From positions 30,581-94,580 of the forward strand of contig NZ_SMKX01000013.1 of the NCBI RefSeq assembly GCF_004349055.1: 64,000 bases of DNA, in the 5' to 3' direction. Origin of the DNA: Kribbella antibiotica. Lineage in GTDB: Bacteria; Actinomycetota; Actinomycetes; Propionibacteriales; Kribbellaceae. The notes under the pieces were generated by a model that saw nothing but the letters and a program-made list of their open reading frames with translations, was not told where the DNA came from and ran no database searches. The number at the start of each line of letters is the position of its first letter. The first letter of the stretch is position 1. A program made the translations under genes and the position numbers. Positions 25,972 to 34,271 of this stretch are shown here, in pieces.

Positions 25972-26922
25972 GTGTTCACACACCGAAGAGCCAGTCACTC
26001 GAAGAGGAGAGGGTTGTACGCCGGTGGCACAGCCGTCGGCGTCATCGCCGCCGTACTGACTGCTTTCGCCGGCTCGACAGCGCAAGCAGCCGATGAGGTG
26101 ACTCACCACGAGTTCCAGGTGAACTGCACCGTCGACCACCGCGCCACCGACGACCCGATCGTATTCCCGAACATGCCGGGTGCTTCCCACGAGCACAGCT
26201 TCGTGGGCAACAAGACCACCAATGCCGCGACCACGCTTAACAGCCTGAACGCGGCCGGGGCCTACCAGACGACCTGCCTGAACCCCGACGACCTGTCGGC
26301 GTACTGGTGGCCGACGATGTTCCGCGGCAACGACCCGATCATCCAGACCTGGCACCAGACCATCTACTACAAGTCCGGCATCCTCGACTACACCAAGGTC
26401 CGGCCGTTCCCGCCGGGCATCCGGTACGTCGTCGGCAGCCCGACCGCCACGCTGGCCTCGTTCCGGGACTCGCCGGGCACCGTCGAGGGCTGGGAGTGCG
26501 GCGACACCGCGCACAACTGGGACTTCCCGGCCAGTTGCCCGGCGGGCACCCAGCTCAACATCCGCTACCAGGCCCCGAGCTGCTGGAACGGCCGCGACCT
26601 GGACAGCGCCGACCACAAGAGCCACATGGCCTACCCGGTCAACGGTTCCTGCCCGGCCTCGCACCCCAACCCGGTGCCGATGCTGGAGTTCAAGATCGCG
26701 TTCCCGGCCGACGGTGACGAGTCCGCCATCCGGCTGGCGAGCGGACGCGGTTACTCCTGGCACTACGACTTCTTCAACGCGTGGGACGTCCCGACGCTGG
26801 CGGCCCTGGTGAGCCACTGCATCAACGGTGGCCTGCAGTGCAACTCGCGCGGCTTCGACCTCTACAAGCCCAACCGTGGTCAGGTACTCGGCGACAACTA
26901 CCGGCTCCCCGGACGCCCCTGA
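25972..26922 (+). CDS. Secreted DUF1996-domain protein
   Basis: 316 residues from the GTG at 25972-25974 with a strong AGGAGGAG five bases upstream. A signal peptide (GTAVGVIAAVLTAF, cleavage near AQAA) precedes a DUF1996-type domain of about 240 residues (FQVNCTVDHR, GASHEHSFVGN, WWPTMFRGND, DHKSHMAYP). DUF1996 proteins are secreted by fungi and actinomycetes; the function is unknown but often accompanies carbohydrate degradation. It shares an operator-bearing divergent promoter with the discoidin glycosidase, suggesting co-regulation. Confidence 0.88.
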   Translation: MFTHRRASHSKRRGLYAGGTAVGVIAAVLTAFAGSTAQAADEVTHHEFQVNCTVDHRATDDPIVFPNMPGASHEHSFVGNKTTNAATTLNSLNAAGAYQTTCLNPDDLSAYWWPTMFRGNDPIIQTWHQTIYYKSGILDYTKVRPFPPGIRYVVGSPTATLASFRDSPGTVEGWECGDTAHNWDFPASCPAGTQLNIRYQAPSCWNGRDLDSADHKSHMAYPVNGSCPASHPNPVPMLEFKIAFPADGDESAIRLASGRGYSWHYDFFNAWDVPTLAALVSHCINGGLQCNSRGFDLYKPNRGQVLGDNYRLPGRP

Positions 26923-26925
26923 TCT

Positions 26926-26963
26926 CCTGCGGTGCCGGGGAGGGCAGCCCTCGGCACCGCAGG
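26926..26963. terminator. Bidirectional intrinsic terminator
   Basis: Perfect 12-bp stem CCTGCGGTGCCG / CGGCACCGCAGG with a 14-base loop, between the convergent DUF1996 gene (ends 26922) and the SDR gene (ends 26983). Confidence 0.75.
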
Positions 26964-26982
26964 ATGCCACTGCACAATCGAG

Positions 26983-27711
26983 TTAGGGCTTCGGCTTGAA
27001 CAGCCTTGCCCACAAGCGATCCGGCACCAGCGGCGCCAGCTTCGCAAAGATCCCCATCTGCCACGGGAACACGATCCGCGCCTGCCGCCGTTCGATGCCA
27101 TCGGCAATCATTCGGGCAGCGGCCGGCGCGGTCACCATGAACGGCATCGGGAACTGGTTGTCCGAGGTCATCTCGGTGTCGACGAACCCCGGCAGGACCG
27201 TCAGTACGTCGATACCTCGCGGCGCCAACCCGACGCGGAGAGCCTCGAGCAGGTTGATCTGCGCTGCCTTGGTGGCGCCGTACGCCTCCGATCCGGGCAG
27301 GCCGCGGAGACCCGCGACCGAGGAGATGCCGACGATCATTCCGGCGCCCTCCAACAGCGGGATGACTGCCTCGATGCAGTGCGCCATCCCGGACAGGTTC
27401 ACGTCGAGGTGCTGCTGGAACGACTCGGCGTCGAACTCTTTCAGCTGCTTCCAGTACCCGGCACTCAGTACGACGATGTCCAGGCCGCCGAGCTCGTCGA
27501 CCACCTGCGCGGCTGCCCGCCGTACCGCGGGGCCGTCGGTGATGTCCACCGGTACGACGGCCATCCGATCGCCGGCGAGATCGCGCAGAGCGCTCTCTCG
27601 GCGCGCTGACACGGCAACATGCGCGCCACGCGCATCGAGAGCACCAGCCAACGCAGCACCGATCCCGGATGATGCGCCGACGATCCAGATCCGCCGTCCG
27701 GTCAACTCCAC
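26983..27711 (-). CDS. Short-chain dehydrogenase/reductase
   Basis: 242 residues from the GTG at 27709-27711 (AGGGAG 7 bases upstream). Classical SDR: cofactor motif GASSGIG, catalytic Ser in ISSVAG, and YGATK active site. NAD(P)-dependent oxidoreductase. It is the last gene of the operon with the cyclopropane-synthase-like protein, so it may act on a fatty acyl substrate. The coding sequence includes the palindrome AGAGCGCTCT at 27587-27596. Confidence 0.9.
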   Translation of the reverse strand: MELTGRRIWIVGASSGIGAALAGALDARGAHVAVSARRESALRDLAGDRMAVVPVDITDGPAVRRAAAQVVDELGGLDIVVLSAGYWKQLKEFDAESFQQHLDVNLSGMAHCIEAVIPLLEGAGMIVGISSVAGLRGLPGSEAYGATKAAQINLLEALRVGLAPRGIDVLTVLPGFVDTEMTSDNQFPMPFMVTAPAAARMIADGIERRQARIVFPWQMGIFAKLAPLVPDRLWARLFKPKP

Positions 27712-27722
27712 AAACTTTCTCC

Positions 27723-28955
27723 CTAACTTGAGCGAGTGAGCGCGAACTGCGCCACGTTCAGGTACCCCGACCGGAACCCTGCTTCGGAATAGGCCAGGTA
27801 GAACTCCCACATCCGCCGGAACACTTCGTCGAACCCGAGCCCGTCAACCCGCTCGGAGCTCGCGGTGAAGCGCTCTCTCCAGAGTCGCAGGGTGCGCGCG
27901 TAGTCGGCACCGAAGTCCTGCTGGGCGGCGACGTCGAGCCCGGCGGCGGCCCCCATCGTGCGAATCACCTCGACGGACGGGATCAGCCCGCCCGGGAAGA
28001 TGTACTCGTGGATCCAGCTCTGGCTGTTGCGCGTGGTCAGCAGCCGGTCGTGCGCCATCGTGATGGACTGCAGACCGAAGCGACCGCCGGGCTCGAGCCG
28101 GTCGGCGACGGTCGCGAAGTACTCCGGCCAGTACTGCTCGCCGACGGCCTCGATCATCTCGACGCTCACGATCGCGTCGTACCGGCCCTGCACGTCGCGG
28201 TAGTCGCAGAGCTCGACCTCGGCGTGGACGCCGGCCTCGGAGATCCGCTTGCGGGCCAGGTCGCGCTGCTCCGCGGAGAGCGTGATCGAGTGCACCTCCG
28301 CACCGCGTTGCGCAGCCTGGATCGCGAGCTGCCCCCAACCGGTACCAATCTCCAGCACGCGCGCGCCCGCGGTCACCCCGGCCAGGTCGAGGATGTTGTC
28401 GATCTTGCGGCGCTGCGCAACAGCGAGCGGTTCCTCGTCGGACGAATCGAACAGCGCTGAGGAGTACGACATCGTCGGGTCGAGGAAGGTCGCGAACAGT
28501 TCGTTCGACAGGTCGTAGTGATGGGAAATGTTGGAGCGTGCACCGACGCGATCGTTGAGCCGCGCGATCGGCTGGTCCACCAAGCGGCGCAACCGCTGCA
28601 GGCCGCCCGGCACCAGCTCGGCGAGCTGTCGCGCGAACACCGTCAGCAGATCGGCCAGGTCAGTGCCGTCCCCAGCCCGCCACTCCCCCGCCATGTACGA
28701 CTCCCCGAACCCGACCTTGAGGTCCTTGCCGAGCCGATCGAAGAACCGGTCCGACACCACCTCGAACACCGGACCGGTCCCGGTGCGGGCGCGGCCCGGC
28801 AGCTGCACCGCGACGGGGAGCTGCCGCGTTGCCTGGTTGAAGATCTGGCGAGCGACTGCGGCGCGCACCGGGTACTGCGGGACGCGGGCGACGCGAGGCC
28901 AGCGGGCCGAATCGATGACCGTCGAAGTGCGGTCGGTGGCCTGTGAGATGGACAT
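27723..28955 (-). CDS. Cyclopropane-fatty-acid-synthase-like SAM methyltransferase
   Basis: 410 residues from the ATG at 28953-28955, sharing one base with the upstream stop. It has CFA/mycolic acid synthase features: SNISHHYDLSNELFATFLDP, the SAM site VLEIGTGWGQLAI, VSVEMIEAVG and GGRFGLQSITM. It methylates or methylenates a double bond in phospholipid acyl chains at the membrane. With COG2907-type oxidoreductase and DUF1365 neighbours the gene set matches the operon type linked in Rhodobacter and others to furan or otherwise modified fatty acids under oxidative stress (recalled association). The exact product is unknown here. Confidence 0.9.
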   Translation of the reverse strand: MSISQATDRTSTVIDSARWPRVARVPQYPVRAAVARQIFNQATRQLPVAVQLPGRARTGTGPVFEVVSDRFFDRLGKDLKVGFGESYMAGEWRAGDGTDLADLLTVFARQLAELVPGGLQRLRRLVDQPIARLNDRVGARSNISHHYDLSNELFATFLDPTMSYSSALFDSSDEEPLAVAQRRKIDNILDLAGVTAGARVLEIGTGWGQLAIQAAQRGAEVHSITLSAEQRDLARKRISEAGVHAEVELCDYRDVQGRYDAIVSVEMIEAVGEQYWPEYFATVADRLEPGGRFGLQSITMAHDRLLTTRNSQSWIHEYIFPGGLIPSVEVIRTMGAAAGLDVAAQQDFGADYARTLRLWRERFTASSERVDGLGFDEVFRRMWEFYLAYSEAGFRSGYLNVAQFALTRSS

Positions 28956-29680
28956 CAGGCTCCTTGAAGTGGAGTGTGCGGTGGACGGTGAACGACAGGC
29001 AGCCTGCGCAGCCAAAGGGCAATGCCGTGCAGGCGGATCAGCAGTGACACCTGATAGGTGACGAACGGCGTACGGGCGGCAACAGCCAACCGGGTACGAC
29101 GGGTTGCCGCGCGCGGGCGACCGGTGAACGCGGCACTGAAGGCGCGCGCGCCTTGCTGGTGCAGGTTGATGGCGACCGCGACGCGATCGGGTGTCAGGTC
29201 GAGCACCACTTCGTACGTGCCGTCGACGGTGAAGAACGGCGACACGTAGAACGCTTTCTCGACGGTGAACCGGCCGTCCGCGGTCGGATGCGCGAGGTAC
29301 GAGTGGCGTTCGCCGTACGTGTTGTGGACCTCGAGCACGACCCAGCGCAGGCTTCCGTCCGGTGCGAAACACCAGAACACGCTGAGCGGATCGAACACGT
29401 AGCCGAAGCTCCGCGCGTTGGCGAGCATCAGCACCTGGTCGTCAGGTTCGAGCACCTCGTTCTGACCGGCGATGAACGAGGTGAGGTTCTCGCGCAGAGA
29501 GCGTTCTCCCCCGTTCAGGTGATCAGCCGGACGGAACGACGCGAGCGGGCGGAACGCCGGCAGATCGTCGATATCGACCAGCCATTGGTACGTGCGGTAC
29601 CGAAAGCGATGCCGCCGCGGCAACTGCCTCGTGTGCGCTACCCACCCGGGCACGATGGCCGGGAGAGACAGACCGTTCAC
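28955..29680 (-). CDS. DUF1365 family protein
   Basis: 241 residues, with family segments HRFRYRTYQWLVDIDDLP, SFGYVFDPLSVFWCF, EVHNTYGERHSYL and KAFYVSPFF. DUF1365 proteins are almost always encoded beside a FAD oxidoreductase and a cyclopropane-synthase-like enzyme, as here, and are thought to take part in fatty acid modification. The start at 29680 overlaps the oxidoreductase stop (29677). Confidence 0.92.
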   Translation of the reverse strand: MNGLSLPAIVPGWVAHTRQLPRRHRFRYRTYQWLVDIDDLPAFRPLASFRPADHLNGGERSLRENLTSFIAGQNEVLEPDDQVLMLANARSFGYVFDPLSVFWCFAPDGSLRWVVLEVHNTYGERHSYLAHPTADGRFTVEKAFYVSPFFTVDGTYEVVLDLTPDRVAVAINLHQQGARAFSAAFTGRPRAATRRTRLAVAARTPFVTYQVSLLIRLHGIALWLRRLPVVHRPPHTPLQGA

Positions 29681-30945
29681 CAGGCCGCGCCGAACTTCGC
29701 TGCAGCCTCGACTCCGGAGCGGCAGCCGTCCTCATGGAAGCCCCAGCCGAGATGGGCGCCGGCGAAGGCCAGCCGCGGTCCACCGGCCGAGCGCAGCGAC
29801 TCCGCGGCAGCGACCGACTCAGGCGTGAAGATCGGGTGGGCGTACGTCATCTGGGCGACCGTCGCCGACGGGTCGACCCAGCCTTCCGGGTTGAGCGTCA
29901 CCAAGTACTGGTCGGCAGCGTCGAGCCCCTGTAAACGGTTCATCCAGTAACTCACCAGAACCTGGGACTCGTCCGCGTGACAGTCACGCAGGCGGTAGTT
30001 CCACGACGCCCGCGCTCGGGCGCTGTCCGGCAGCACAGAGGTATCGGTGTGCAACCAAGTCGGGTTCACCGAATAGTCGAAGGCGTCGAGCAAGGACTTC
30101 TCGTCCGGCGTCGCATCGGCGAGCAGGTCGTGCGCGGTGTCGGCGTGGGTCGCGAGCACCACGCGGTCGAACGAGAGAGCGCGATCTGGCGTCACCACCT
30201 CGACCGAATCGTCGTGCCGCAGGACGGCCCGCACCGGCGCGGACAGCCGGACATCGCCGACCTGCTCGACGACGCGATCGACGTACGTACGTGATCCGCC
30301 CACGACCGTCCGCCACTGCGGCGATCCCTTGATGGCGAGCATCCCGTGGTGATCCAGGAACTGGAACAGGTACCGCGCCGGATAGCGCCCGGCATCGGCC
30401 GAGCCGCTCGACCAGACGCACGACACCAGCGGGATCGCGAAGTGCCGGACGAAGTACGGGGAGAACTGTTGCTCGACCAGGAAGTCACCCCAGGTGAGCG
30501 CGGAGTCACCGGAACGCAGCACAGAGAGCGCTTCCCGATGGAATCTCCGGACCTCTCCCAGCATCCGCAAGAACCGCACATCGGCGACTCGGCGCGGCTG
30601 GCTGAAGATCGAGGCCGCACCCCGGCCCCCGGCGTACTCGAGGCCGCACCCGTCACACCGGATGCTCATCGACATCTCAGTGGGTTGGGTCTGCACTCCG
30701 AGCTCGGCGAAGAGCCGTAGCAACTGCGGGTACGTGCGCTCGTTGTGCACGATGAACCCGGAGTCGACGCGATTCTCTTGCCCGCGGCTGTCGACCAACG
30801 CATGGGTATGCGCATGGCCGCCGGGGCGATCGTCGGCCTCGAAGACCGTCACCCGATGGGTGTGCCGGAGCAGATACGCGGCCGTCAGGCCGGCCACCCC
30901 GGATCCGATCACAGCAAGAGCAGGACGATCGTCTCTCGTGGTCAC
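29677..30945 (-). CDS. FAD/NAD(P)-binding amine-oxidase-like oxidoreductase (COG2907 type)
   Basis: 422 residues from the GTG at 30943-30945 (GAGGGAG five bases upstream). N-terminal FAD motif VIGSGVAGLTAAYLL, conserved FIVHNERTYP and ATHADTAHDLL segments, and a C-terminal FAD-contact stretch (LAFAGAHLGWGFHEDG). This family (predicted NAD/FAD-binding, related to desaturases and amine oxidases) co-occurs with DUF1365 and CFA-like methyltransferases. Probably it oxidises a membrane lipid acyl chain. Confidence 0.9.
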   Translation of the reverse strand: MTTRDDRPALAVIGSGVAGLTAAYLLRHTHRVTVFEADDRPGGHAHTHALVDSRGQENRVDSGFIVHNERTYPQLLRLFAELGVQTQPTEMSMSIRCDGCGLEYAGGRGAASIFSQPRRVADVRFLRMLGEVRRFHREALSVLRSGDSALTWGDFLVEQQFSPYFVRHFAIPLVSCVWSSGSADAGRYPARYLFQFLDHHGMLAIKGSPQWRTVVGGSRTYVDRVVEQVGDVRLSAPVRAVLRHDDSVEVVTPDRALSFDRVVLATHADTAHDLLADATPDEKSLLDAFDYSVNPTWLHTDTSVLPDSARARASWNYRLRDCHADESQVLVSYWMNRLQGLDAADQYLVTLNPEGWVDPSATVAQMTYAHPIFTPESVAAAESLRSAGGPRLAFAGAHLGWGFHEDGCRSGVEAAAKFGAAW

Positions 30946-31015
30946 ATCGCTCCCTCGGCGCAGAAAGTTCCTGTCACCGCTCTTCGGAGCCGACGGGTGG
31001 TCCGGATGCGTCAGG

Positions 31016-31450
31016 TCAGAGATTTCCCAAAACTTCGCGCAACCGCTGCGCCGCCTCGTCGCCGAGCTTGGCGAACTGCCGCCCCAAGAACGGCACCGCG
31101 AGCCGTGCCACGCCACGGAACTCGAACTCGGCCAGGTATGTGAGCTCGGTCTCACCGGGACCCACTGCGCGCAGCGTGATGGTGTCGCTCGCCGTGACCG
31201 TTTTGTTCACCCCACGGAACCGCAACCGCTCCGGCGCACTCAGCTCGACGACCGTGTAGACGAGCTCGGTCTCGCGGCCGTTGAAACGCGAAATGTTGCG
31301 GTACGTCGTCCCGACGCCCCCACCGCCGTCCAGACGCGTCGTCCGCACGGTCCCGGGGTCCCACTCGTTGGTCTTCTCGAAGTCCGCCAGATAGCCGAAC
31401 ACGGTCTCCACCGGTCGCCCGACGGTCAGGACCCGCTGAATCGTCACCAT
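31016..31450 (-). CDS. SRPBCC (polyketide cyclase/START-like) family protein
   Basis: 144 residues with a helix-grip fold pattern: TIQRVLTVGRPVETVFGYLADFEKTNEWDPGTV and a conserved C-terminal helix. It binds a hydrophobic ligand; the family has many roles. The ATG at 31448-31450 is preceded by GAGGAAG. It is first in the lipid-modification operon, 70 bp upstream of the oxidoreductase, and may bind a lipid intermediate. Confidence 0.85.
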   Translation of the reverse strand: MVTIQRVLTVGRPVETVFGYLADFEKTNEWDPGTVRTTRLDGGGGVGTTYRNISRFNGRETELVYTVVELSAPERLRFRGVNKTVTASDTITLRAVGPGETELTYLAEFEFRGVARLAVPFLGRQFAKLGDEAAQRLREVLGNL

Positions 31451-31609
31451 GAATCTTCCTCACCGACCGGTCACTGCGACCGCTCTCATCCGACCCGGTA
31501 CCCGCCCTCGAACCCTACGCCCGGGGTTCCCGTTGCCGACCGCAACAAAGTTGTGCGAAACGTTCGGGCCCTCCGGAACGATAGGCAGGCTGGGAGGGGG
31601 TGATCCGGT

Positions 31610-31753
31610 ATGTCCGAGGTGACTCGCCGGTTGGTGGCGCTGCTACGTCTGGTCGAGACAGACCGCACACAGCCCACGGTCGCGGACGACGATGTCCTGC
31701 TGGACACCACGTTCGGCCGAACCTCGGCGGAGTTCCCGATGGACCGGTACTAG
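31610..31753 (+). CDS. Small hypothetical ORF, 47 residues
   Basis: ATG at 31610 with GGAGGG about 11 bases upstream, ending TAG at 31751-31753. The predicted protein MSEVTRRLVALLRLVE... is acidic and soluble with no recognisable domain. It is divergent from the SRPBCC gene and convergent with the oxidoreductase ending at 31816. No function is assigned. Support comes from the start signal and the amphipathic N-terminus. Confidence 0.4.
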   Translation: MSEVTRRLVALLRLVETDRTQPTVADDDVLLDTTFGRTSAEFPMDRY

Positions 31754-31815
31754 TACTGGTCCTCGGGCTCCGCCGCGGCGGTGCACCCCACCCCAATCGG
31801 GCGCGGCCCAGTCGG

Positions 31816-32490
31816 CTAGCTCCGAGCCGCCTGGACGACGAGGCCGCGCGGCGACTCGGGGAAGCGGTCGAGCATGTCCTGCAGCTCGCCGGCGGTGACG
31901 TTCGCGCCGAAGGTTTCCGCACCGGGCTCCAGCCCTACGCCGGCGGCCAGCGGGCCGGCGATCACCGGGTCGAAGCCGAGGTCGTCGACGATCGCCGCGA
32001 CCTCGGCCGTCTCCAGCGGCGGTCCGGCGACCGCGATCGCCTTGCGTCCGGGCGATCCGGCCGGCAGCGCGCCGTCCTCGAGATCGTGGTAGCCCATGTG
32101 ATTGAAGGCCTTCACCACCACAGACTCGGGGAGGAACTCCTGGACGATCTCGGACGACGAGGTCCGCGGATCGGTGAGGTCGTCGCGGATGCCGTCCACC
32201 TCCCACCAGTAGTTCATCGCGTCGACCACGAGCTTGCCGCGCAACGCCTCGACCGGGATCGTCTGGTGCTTGCCGAGCGGCAGCGCGAGGATCACCACGT
32301 CCGCACGCGCCGCCGCGTCGGCCGCGGTCGTCGCGACCGCGCCGGGCGTCACGACCTCTACGATCAGCGCGATCTTCGACACCGCACCCGACCCCGCGAT
32401 CAGCACCGGATACCCGGCCGCGATCGCGCGCCGGGCAAGGACCGTACCGACCTTGCCCGCGCCAAGAATCGCCACCACAGGCTTGCTCAT
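31816..32490 (-). CDS. NADPH-dependent F420 reductase-like oxidoreductase
   Basis: 224 residues. N-terminal Rossmann domain with [22 protein letters not shown] and the downstream [13 protein letters not shown] and [12 protein letters not shown] segments typical of NADP oxidoreductase coenzyme F420-dependent (F420_oxidored) proteins. The start overlaps the LLM oxidoreductase stop as ATGA, so the pair is co-translated. The LLM partner belongs to a superfamily that uses FMN or F420, and a shared reduced-cofactor cycle is plausible. Confidence 0.85.
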   Translation of the reverse strand: MSKPVVAILGAGKVGTVLARRAIAAGYPVLIAGSGAVSKIALIVEVVTPGAVATTAADAAARADVVILALPLGKHQTIPVEALRGKLVVDAMNYWWEVDGIRDDLTDPRTSSSEIVQEFLPESVVVKAFNHMGYHDLEDGALPAGSPGRKAIAVAGPPLETAEVAAIVDDLGFDPVIAGPLAAGVGLEPGAETFGANVTAGELQDMLDRFPESPRGLVVQAARS

Positions 32491-33524
32491 GACTCCTCGG
32501 CCAGGATCTCGCGCACCATCGGGATCACCTTGCTGCCATAGAGTTCCACGGCGCGCAGGCGATCAGCGCCCGGCACCGAACCGGCCGAGTAGATCAGGTC
32601 GAACCGGCCGACCCCGAGCTTCGTCACAGCGCCCGCGATCCGGCGCGCCACGGTGTCCGGCGAACCGACGTACAGGGAACCGTGCGCGACCTCGGCGTCG
32701 AACTCGGACCGCTTCACCGGCGGCCAGCCGCGCAGCGCGCCGATCCGGTCCCGCATCACCTTGTAGCGCGGGTAGTAGATCTCCTTGGCCGCCTCATCGG
32801 TGTCCGCGATGAACCCCGGCGAGTGCATGCCGACCGGCTGCGCGACCGTCCCGAACTGCTCGGACGCGCGCTTGTACAGATCCAGGTACGACGCGAACCG
32901 TTCCGGCGAACCGCCGATGATCGCCAGCATCAACGGCAACCCGTAGAACGCCGTACGGACGACGGACTGTGGTGAGCCACCGACGCCGACCCACGTCTTC
33001 AGCCGGCCGGACTCCGTCTTCGGATACACATCCGCGTTCTCCAGCGACGCGCGGGTCGTCCCCTCCCACGTCACCGGCTTCTCCTCGAGGAGCCGCGCGA
33101 ACAGCTGCAGCTTCTCCTCGAACAGCACCTCGTAGTCGGCCATGTCGTAGCCGAACAGCGGGAACGACTCGGTGAACGAGCCGCGCCCGAGGATGACCTC
33201 GGCGCGGCCGTTCGACAACGCATCCACGGTCGAGAACCGCTGGAACACCCGCACCGGGTCGTCGGAACTGAGCACGGTCACGCCCGAGCCCAACTTGATC
33301 CGCGACGTCTGGCCGGCGATCCCGGCGAGCACAGTCTCCGGCGAGGAGATCGAGTATTCCGGCCGGTGGTGCTCACCGAGCGCGATCGCATCCACGCCCA
33401 GCTCGTCGGCCAGCACGGCCTCCTGCACCACCTGCCGGATCGCCGCCGCATCCGACACCAATTCGCCGCCTGCACCCTCGGGTACATCGCCGAAGGTGTC
33501 CAGACCGAATTCCAGCTCGCTCAT
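32487..33524 (-). CDS. LLM-class (luciferase-like) flavin-dependent oxidoreductase
   Basis: 345 residues from the ATG at 33522-33524 (GGGAAG upstream). TIM-barrel bacterial luciferase-like protein ([61 protein letters not shown]). It oxidises an unknown small substrate. A 16-bp perfect palindrome (33559-33574) sits 35 bp upstream and is the probable operator of this two-gene operon. Confidence 0.9.
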   Translation of the reverse strand: MSELEFGLDTFGDVPEGAGGELVSDAAAIRQVVQEAVLADELGVDAIALGEHHRPEYSISSPETVLAGIAGQTSRIKLGSGVTVLSSDDPVRVFQRFSTVDALSNGRAEVILGRGSFTESFPLFGYDMADYEVLFEEKLQLFARLLEEKPVTWEGTTRASLENADVYPKTESGRLKTWVGVGGSPQSVVRTAFYGLPLMLAIIGGSPERFASYLDLYKRASEQFGTVAQPVGMHSPGFIADTDEAAKEIYYPRYKVMRDRIGALRGWPPVKRSEFDAEVAHGSLYVGSPDTVARRIAGAVTKLGVGRFDLIYSAGSVPGADRLRAVELYGSKVIPMVREILAEES

Positions 33525-33558
33525 GACTTCCCGCTCCGTTTCCACGCCAACAAGTCTA

Positions 33559-33574
33559 GGTTGACATGTCAACC
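33559..33574. promoter_or_regulatory. Perfect palindrome GGTTGACATGTCAACC
   Basis: 16-bp palindrome between the LLM oxidoreductase start (33524) and the nitroreductase stop (33598). It contains TTGACA on both strands, so a -35 element would overlap the operator. It looks like a MarR-, HxlR- or TetR-type site; no such regulator is in the window. Confidence 0.55.
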
Positions 33575-33597
33575 CGCCTCAAGCGGGGTCTATTCCG

Positions 33598-34245
33598 TCA
33601 CCACTGGTCGTAGTGGACGATCGGCTCCAGGTCCTTGCGCGGTCCGGGCTTGAAGTCGGTGCCGATGGTGTGCGCGACCGGGATCAGCACGCCCTGGCGG
33701 ATGCCCTCCGGTACGCCGAGCAGCTCGGCGACCTCGGCCTCGTTCTGCAGGTGCAGCGTGGTCCAGGTGGTCCCGAGTCCGCGGGCGCGCGCGGCGAGCA
33801 TGAAGTTCCAGGCGGCCGGCAGGATGGATCCCCACAGCCCGGCCTGGTTGCCCTCGGGCAGCTTCGGCGCGGTGATGCACGCGATCACGAAGACCGGCAC
33901 CTTCCCCAGGTTGTCGCCCAGGTACGTCGAGCTGTCCATGACCCGTTGCTGGGTCGCGGCCGTCTTCTCGTCGAGCGCGGGCTTACCCGCGGCGGCGGCC
34001 TCGTTCGCGGCGAAGTACTTGTGCAGCGTGTCGCGGTAGTACGCCGCGATCTTCGCCTTCTTCTCGGGATCGGTGACGACGATCCAGTGCCAGGTCTGGC
34101 CGTTGCTGCCGGACGGGGCCTGGACGGCGATCTCGAGGCACTCACGGATCAGGTCGAGGGACACGGGCCGCTCGAGGTCGAGCCGCTTCCGCACCGCGCG
34201 GGTGGTGGTGAGCAACTCGTCTGGGTTCAGGTCAAGGGTGTACAC
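33598..34245 (-). CDS. Nitroreductase family protein
   Basis: 215 residues with FMN-binding nitroreductase features: TRAVRKRLDLERPV, QAPSGSNGQTWHWIVV and GLGTTWTTLHL. It reduces nitro or quinone groups, or dehydrogenates, using NAD(P)H. It starts 26 bp downstream of the MFS gene stop (34272), so it may be the last gene of the cluster B operon. Confidence 0.88.
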   Translation of the reverse strand: MYTLDLNPDELLTTTRAVRKRLDLERPVSLDLIRECLEIAVQAPSGSNGQTWHWIVVTDPEKKAKIAAYYRDTLHKYFAANEAAAAGKPALDEKTAATQQRVMDSSTYLGDNLGKVPVFVIACITAPKLPEGNQAGLWGSILPAAWNFMLAARARGLGTTWTTLHLQNEAEVAELLGVPEGIRQGVLIPVAHTIGTDFKPGPRKDLEPIVHYDQW

Positions 34246-34271
34246 GCATGTCAGTGTTTCATCCCGCCGGG

